Shown piece after piece: positions 59,163 to 64,000 of a stretch of 64,000 nucleotides of DNA. The translations under genes and the position numbers were made by a program. The stretch covers positions 99,331,090 through 99,395,089 of the forward strand of contig CM035806.1 in the NCBI GenBank assembly GCA_020466095.1. The letters run 5' to 3'. The notes beneath the pieces were generated by a model that saw only the letters and a program-made list of their open reading frames with translations, searched no databases and was not told where the DNA came from. Every line of letters begins with the position of its first letter. Position 1 is the first letter of the stretch. This DNA is from Chlorops oryzae (lineage: Eukaryota > Arthropoda > Insecta > Diptera > Chloropidae).

Positions 59163-60684
59163 AGTATGTGGGTAATTATTTTTTTTTCTTTAAATTTTTT
59201 TTTATATAACACAACGGTGGAGGGATTCAGGTTCAGGAAAAAGGTGGAGGGTAGAATAGAATAAGACTATATGTAAGACCTCGAAAAACGCAACAACACT
59301 AATAGTTGCTGAAATTGTCAAAACAAAAACTTAGATATATATATATATAAAAAAAAAAAAAAAAAAAAAAAACACAAAAAAAAAAAACAACAAAAAAAAA
59401 AACAAAAAAAAAAAAAAACAATAATAAAAAAAAAAAACGTTACATTAAACACATTAAATAAAATTGTTTTTTGAATTGAAAACATACCTTGAAAGTATGA
59501 ATTGAAAATAACAAACGTGAAAAAAAAAAACCGAAATTCGAAAATTGAACAAATTGATGAGAAGAAGAGAGATAAAAAAAAAATGGAAATTGAAAACATA
59601 CTTTAAACAAATAAAAAAATAATAATTAAAAAATCCACGCTAAACTTTGAGAAAATGTAATAGTTGTTATTCTAAAAAATAATAATTTAATAATTGTAAT
59701 ATTTGCGTATGGTTATATAAAATGTGAGAAAAACAAATATATTACGAGATATATTAGAAAAAAAAAAAAAATAATAATAATAATAATAAATATTCAAAAC
59801 AAAGTGTTCATTCGAAAAATTTTTATAATTAATTGTAATAATTAATTTCGGTTTTAAGCAAAGAATGTTATTCGAAAATTTTGTATTAATTTGTAATAAT
59901 TTATTTTGGTTTTAAGAAAAGAATGGTGATCTACAATTTTGTATAAAGAAACTATGTTTGGTTTTAAGACAGTTAATTAGCAAGCAAAGAATGGTAGTTT
60001 ACAAATAAGAATGACTAATATTTTTAAGTAAACATCGGCAGCCGCTCTGGTACATCAACATGGCTCATCAACATAACAACTAAAGAACATCATGAGGCAA
60101 CCGTCTAAATTGCCCAGCAACAACTTCCGGCACCGAAGAACAGAGTAAATCAGTATAAAAGACAGCCGTCCCAATGTCTCGTAGTACAACAGCAAAGACT
60201 TTGACAGAACCGTTTCACAGTCACGATGCTCGCGACTCCGTTAAGAGGGGAGAGTTGGCAGTCAATAAAGACTCAAGAGCTATTGGTCGACAAAAAACTA
60301 CAATCTTCGAGCATACATCAGATATCCACACATGGCCATTGTCAAGGTCGAATCATAATTGCGTCATCAGCGCGTTTTGGGAATAACAACAAATTTTACC
60401 CAGCTGCATTTATTTAATTTTTCAAGGCCGAATCAGAATTGCTGCACCAGCGGTTTTTGGAAAAGTATCAACGAAATATCAACAGAACCTACTCGACATT
60501 AAGTCAATGAAACATAATAGCGGATGCATTCGAGAGGAGTACACAAACACACAAAAAAAGGAGAACAACACAACACCAAGGCATAATCAAGATATATCGT
60601 CTTGAGGGCACGAAAACAACACCTTACTACCCTAAGGACTAATTGCCGTCACGATAAACGCGACTTATTCAAAAGGAGGAGGGA
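59163..60684 (+). other. long A-rich non-coding tail of the retrotransposon
   Basis: About 1.5 kb between ORF3 and the 3' LTR. 59335-59445 and 59755-59800 are nearly pure A with AT-rich spacers. 60050-60670 is less biased and has only short frames (for example 60174-60386) without family resemblance. It may be the 3' UTR and packaging or export signals. Confidence 0.6.
60671..60684 (+). other. polypurine tract
   Basis: AAAAGGAGGAGGGA directly precedes the 3' LTR, the expected primer for plus-strand DNA synthesis. Confidence 0.9.
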
Positions 60685-61334
60685 TGTTGTGAGTTACAAC
60701 ATTCGTGTACTCACTGTACGACCTAGCGTGAATCGAGCAGCCAACCGTTTTCGCAAGAACAGCGAATACTGGACAGAAGCAAACAAAAGAAATGCAACGA
60801 TCGGAGACAATGACACAATATCGTCACCAAAGCAGAACTAGAACTGGAACGCAGAAGTAGGTCAGCGGTAATGAGAGCAACGACTACGTCAGCACCAGCT
60901 GTTATACGAAGTTATGGAGAAAAGCGAAATTGGGCAATGGGCGATTGCACAGCAGCAGTTCGTCATTTGCGGAAGTGTTGCAGATTTGGCGAGAAAGTGC
61001 AGCCTAAGCACTTTCTACTTATAAAAGAGAAGAACCAACATCGAAAAAGGGACTCTTGATTCAGTATTCAAAGTCTCAACTCCGGTGCACGTACTCACCC
61101 AAGGGCCACGACAACGGAGCGTAGACTTAAGTGTTAGACAGGGAATTAGGGAAGTCCTTCGAGTCAATTAGGAGCTAGAGTAGGATCTAAACATTGTAAA
61201 TTAAAGTAATAAGTAAATCAATAAAAGGACTTAAATGAATTCCCTGTGTCCTGGTTTTTATTTATAAAGGATATTTAGGTCTGGGTATTAGTCTGGAGGA
61301 GTCAGACTGATACATTCCCCTAATAATCACAACA
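60685..61334 (+). repeat. 3' LTR
   Basis: 650 bp, no difference from the 5' LTR noticed by eye; AATAAA at 61220-61225. Confidence 0.95.
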
Positions 61335-61576
61335 GCCCCCAGTGCACTGTATCTGGGATCAGTACTCATGGAATAAGGATTTTTTTATTTATATTTTTTT
61401 ATTTATGAAGTTTATTTCAGATAAACTTAAAATCTCCATTTTACCAGTTTTTTTTTTTACCTGTAAGGTGTTTTTTCTTAGGTAACGCGGCCCCATTTTT
61501 CATACGCCCAGTGGGCCCTTTGACCCCCAGTCCGCCCTTACCCACCAGATCTATTTCCATCCGTCTTTCTCTTGAC

Positions 61577-61772
61577 GCATGATACAAAGAGAGCAAGATA
61601 GCGCCACTTCGGGTACCGCTATTTTGTAGCATTCGCATTGTTGTTGTTTCCCATGCTAAAGTATAGTTGCGACGTTGGGCTTAACATGCAAAACAACAAC
61701 AACGAAGCTCTCATTTTGCATTTGTGACATCATCGGGCTGAAGTGGCGCTATCTTGTTTTCTTGTATCATGC
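61577..61772. repeat. short inverted-repeat element
   Basis: GCATGATACAAAGAGAGCAA at the left pairs with TTGTTTTCTTGTATCATGC at the right, and GATAGCGCCACTTC/GAAGTGGCGCTATC pair inside. It abuts the hAT-like MITE at 61780. Confidence 0.65.
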
Positions 61773-61779
61773 TCTTGAT

Positions 61780-62284
61780 CAGTGCCGGCCACGGAAGCAA
61801 GATAGAAGCAAAAAGAGCGTAAGCACTCGTATGCCAAAAATTCGTTCAGTTGAGTGGAAAAAATCAAACGAGACGGAGCTGCGTCGGATGAAGCTAGATG
61901 AGAACGTAAATTTTTTCAGCCTTGATACACTTCGAAGAAAATGAATTTTTTATACTTCAGGAATTTTCAGTTATTTTATTATATAACATAATATATATAA
62001 ATTCAGCACATCATTGATTTGTACAATAATTCTCTGCTCTGCACTGTAAATTTTCAATATAAAACAGCTCAAGTTGAGCTGAAAAAGCTCCAAAATGACC
62101 CATCCCTACCTCTTGGACGAGGCATCGAGTTTTTGCGACATATCGATCCAGTTTTAAAGAACAAAATTTTTCGGCTCTAAAAAAAAATTATGCAATTTTG
62201 TATGAAAACATCCACAACTGTTTCTCGCTGTGTAATGTGAACGCATACAAACGCAATTAGTAAATGTAGTGGTGGCCGGCACTG
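61780..62284. mobile_element. hAT-like non-autonomous element, TSD CTCTTGAT
   Basis: Ends CAGTGCCGGCCAC and GTGGCCGGCACTG are perfect inverted repeats. CTCTTGAT is duplicated exactly at 61772-61779 and 62285-62292. The body is about 505 bp, with no transposase. Confidence 0.9.
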
Positions 62285-62847
62285 CTCTTGATGTATCTAA
62301 CCTAACGTCACGGACTGCTACATTTTTATGAAAGAAAAATTGCTCGATGGGACTTAATAGTATTGGGCCAACTGTTTTGGAGGAGCACCGAGATTCGAGA
62401 TTTTTATACTAATATGAAATATAAACAATTCTTATGAAAACGAAATTTGCATATAGCACAAAAACTAGACGTGCTTCATAAATTCTGCTTGCATATTTAC
62501 AATTATCTTGTCGATATGAATCGATTCCACATATAAATTTTTTAGTTTAAAATTTCATGCCGACCAGTGTAATATAACAATTGAATTTAGCAGCTTATAT
62601 TTAACATTTTTATAAACACGAATTTTTGCTGTCATAAAGGTTCACTTTAATATTATAATGGATTTCAGTTGTTTGCAACGTGGTCTTGAATGTTTGAAGG
62701 CCTGACACGAGAAAATTTTTAATTTATTGCTTGTATTAACTTACGGTAAACGCAAATATAAGAAAACAATAAATTTTGATATGATAAGTTGATTATATGC
62801 ACCGCACTTGACTTCACCGACAACACTAGCTTACAAATATTTATGTG

Positions 62848-63092
62848 TAGGGCTCGGATTTTGTTGACTTTTATAATATTAAAGCATACTTTATGGAGCA
62901 CAGATTTTGTTCATCTCACCTAAAATTAGGATTCAAATCGATTTTTGACTTCAATATGAATGTTTTTCGAAATTAAAAAAGCGATTTGAAGTTTAACTTC
63001 GCTTAACTTATTCGCAAAATGGTGGTACGAAAATATTATTGCCCCATAAAGTATGCTTTAAATTAATAAAAGTAATTAAAATCCGAGCCCTG
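62848..63092. mobile_element. hAT-like MITE, TSD TTTATGTG
   Basis: Ends (T/C)AGGGCTCGGATTTT are inverted. TTTATGTG is duplicated at 62840-62847 and 63093-63100. It shares the AAAGCATACTTTATGG core with the MITE at 23043-23283. Confidence 0.8.
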
Positions 63093-63100
63093 TTTATGTG

Positions 63101-63602
63101 TTATTATTTCAGGACATATGTAAAAATGCACTTTTCTTATGGACTTTGGCCTTCTAAACACGAAAACAATGTTTTAAAAAGTTTTCCCCGAAGCCCTTTT
63201 CTAATGTTAGTGGTATGCACGATGATGTCGGTAGTTCGATAATTCGTTAGTCGATACTTTTTTAAAAATGTATTTTCAGGGACGTGAACCGGGTTTGAAC
63301 CGGAAAACCGCTTTTATCTGCTGATGAACCGAACCATTAACCGAATTGAAGTTTTTTACAAATGTTTAAACCGAACCGCAAACCGAACCCCTTTTTTGTA
63401 AAGGTTCAGGATTTCATTTTTGCCTCCAACCATGCACAGTGGTCGATCCCATAGTCCAAATTTAGAAAAATCGAAGTCGATATTCTTATGAAATTATTAT
63501 CGATACCGTCTCTAATATGAGTACGGTAACCACCACAAACATTTTTTTGTGCAAGTTTTAATCCAAAATGGTAAAAAATTGCGTTAGAAGTGGGAGCACG
63601 TG
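63101..63602. other. unc-13 intron sequence with repeat fragments
   Basis: Contains a fragment (about 63136-63180) of the family at 18752-19557; otherwise nothing recognised. No C1-domain exon of unc-13 was found before the window ends. Confidence 0.4.
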
Positions 63603-64000
63603 TTAAGGGGGTCTTTTCATTGAAAACCCGTTTTTTGGACCCTTTTTAAAAAAATTCTTATTTGAAAACGCAAAGAATAATTGAAAACTTTTTTTATTTA
63701 TTGTATTACAAAAGGTTCAAAGTAAATAAAAAAAAATTTTTTTGCCTCGATACGTGGGCTGTTCAAAAAGTAATGAGACTTCAAAGTTGGTGGTAAAAAA
63801 AAAAGTGCCGTCACGGCGGCCACGATTCCGGGTCTCCGGAGCGTCCGAAATGGAAAAAAACGGGGTTATAATCAGTATAGATGTAATTCTCGGGTGAACC
63901 TCAAGCTTAATTTTGTGATTTTTTTTGACAAAATGGCGGCCATTCAAAAAAAAATTTCAATTTCGGGCTTTTTTTTGTAGTTTAGTGTAAAAAAAAAAAT
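63603..64000. mobile_element. TTAA-flanked non-autonomous element, copy 4 (cut by window end)
   Basis: TTAA at 63603-63606 followed by the same left end and body as the copies at 13490, 32697 and 38347; the right end is beyond the window. Confidence 0.9.

Larger units (their letters stand above)
50168..61334 (+). mobile_element. complete Ty3/Gypsy LTR retrotransposon carrying PTP and Ulp1-like genes
   Basis: The 11,167-bp element has 650-bp LTRs (50168-50817, 60685-61334) that look identical when compared by eye, bounded by TGTTGTG...CACAACA. GCCC occurs on both outer sides (50164-50167, 61335-61338), a 4-bp target duplication. A primer-binding site follows the 5' LTR and a polypurine tract precedes the 3' LTR. 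Order inside: gag, then pol in the -1 frame (protease, reverse transcriptase, RNase H, integrase, tyrosine phosphatase), then a separate Ulp1-like protease frame, then a long A-rich non-coding tail. All frames are open. The size exceeds the usual 5-8 kb because of the two extra enzymes and the tail. It lies in an unc-13 intron, sense to the gene. No envelope glycoprotein is recognised. Confidence 0.97.

Overview
This is an AT-rich stretch of animal nuclear DNA from a higher dipteran. The protein identities fit a fly, perhaps an acalyptrate such as a tephritid, but the species cannot be fixed from sequence alone. Introns have GT-AG borders, coding exons are far apart, and the space between them is filled with small inverted-repeat DNA elements. 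Two of the genes, myoglianin and unc-13, lie on the dot chromosome (Muller element F) of Drosophila melanogaster, so the window probably comes from element F. That element is X-linked in several non-drosophilid flies.

Layout. 1-5.2 kb holds DNA-transposon derivatives, including a hAT-like foldback element with a clear 8-bp target duplication. 5.25-6.16 kb holds the last two coding exons of myoglianin (a GDF8/11-type TGF-beta ligand, + strand). 6.6-8.6 kb holds an unrecognised minus-strand gene for a small one-pass membrane protein, split by a decayed mariner that is flanked by 58-bp direct repeats instead of a plain TA. 9.7-10.5 kb holds an old minus-strand LTR. 12.6-22.4 kb holds a complete six-exon ceramide glucosyltransferase gene with an 8.3-kb third intron full of repeats. 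From 25.7 kb to beyond the window lies unc-13. It has two very large alternative 5' exons (25.8-31.8 and 40.3-46.9 kb), a possible third short one (34.5 kb), and the first shared exon at 48.5 kb. All the donors are phase 0 and fit the shared exon. Both large exons carry an apparent +1 frameshift.

The outstanding object is an 11.2-kb LTR retrotransposon (50168-61334) in the unc-13 intron after the shared exon, in the same orientation as the gene. It has 650-bp LTRs that look identical by eye, a 4-bp target duplication, a primer-binding site, a polypurine tract, an intact gag and an intact Ty3/Gypsy pol. Pol is reached by a textbook -1 frameshift site (GGGAAAC plus hairpin). The pol reading frame does not end after integrase: it runs on into a complete classical protein tyrosine phosphatase domain with the HCSAGIGRTGT signature and the WPD aspartate. 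In the position where env usually lies is a separate intact reading frame with the His-Asp-Gln-Cys layout of a Ulp1/SENP (C48) SUMO-type protease. So the element appears to carry two enzymes that remove protein modifications, one acting on phosphotyrosine and one on SUMO or a similar modifier. I know of no described retrotransposon with this pair.

How the parts relate. The host genes are not a functional unit: they are a growth-factor ligand, a glycolipid enzyme and a synaptic priming factor. The retrotransposon is self-contained. Gag and Pol-PTP would come from the full-length RNA by frameshifting, and the protease from a separate message, possibly spliced. Its identical LTRs and open frames suggest a young and possibly still mobile copy.
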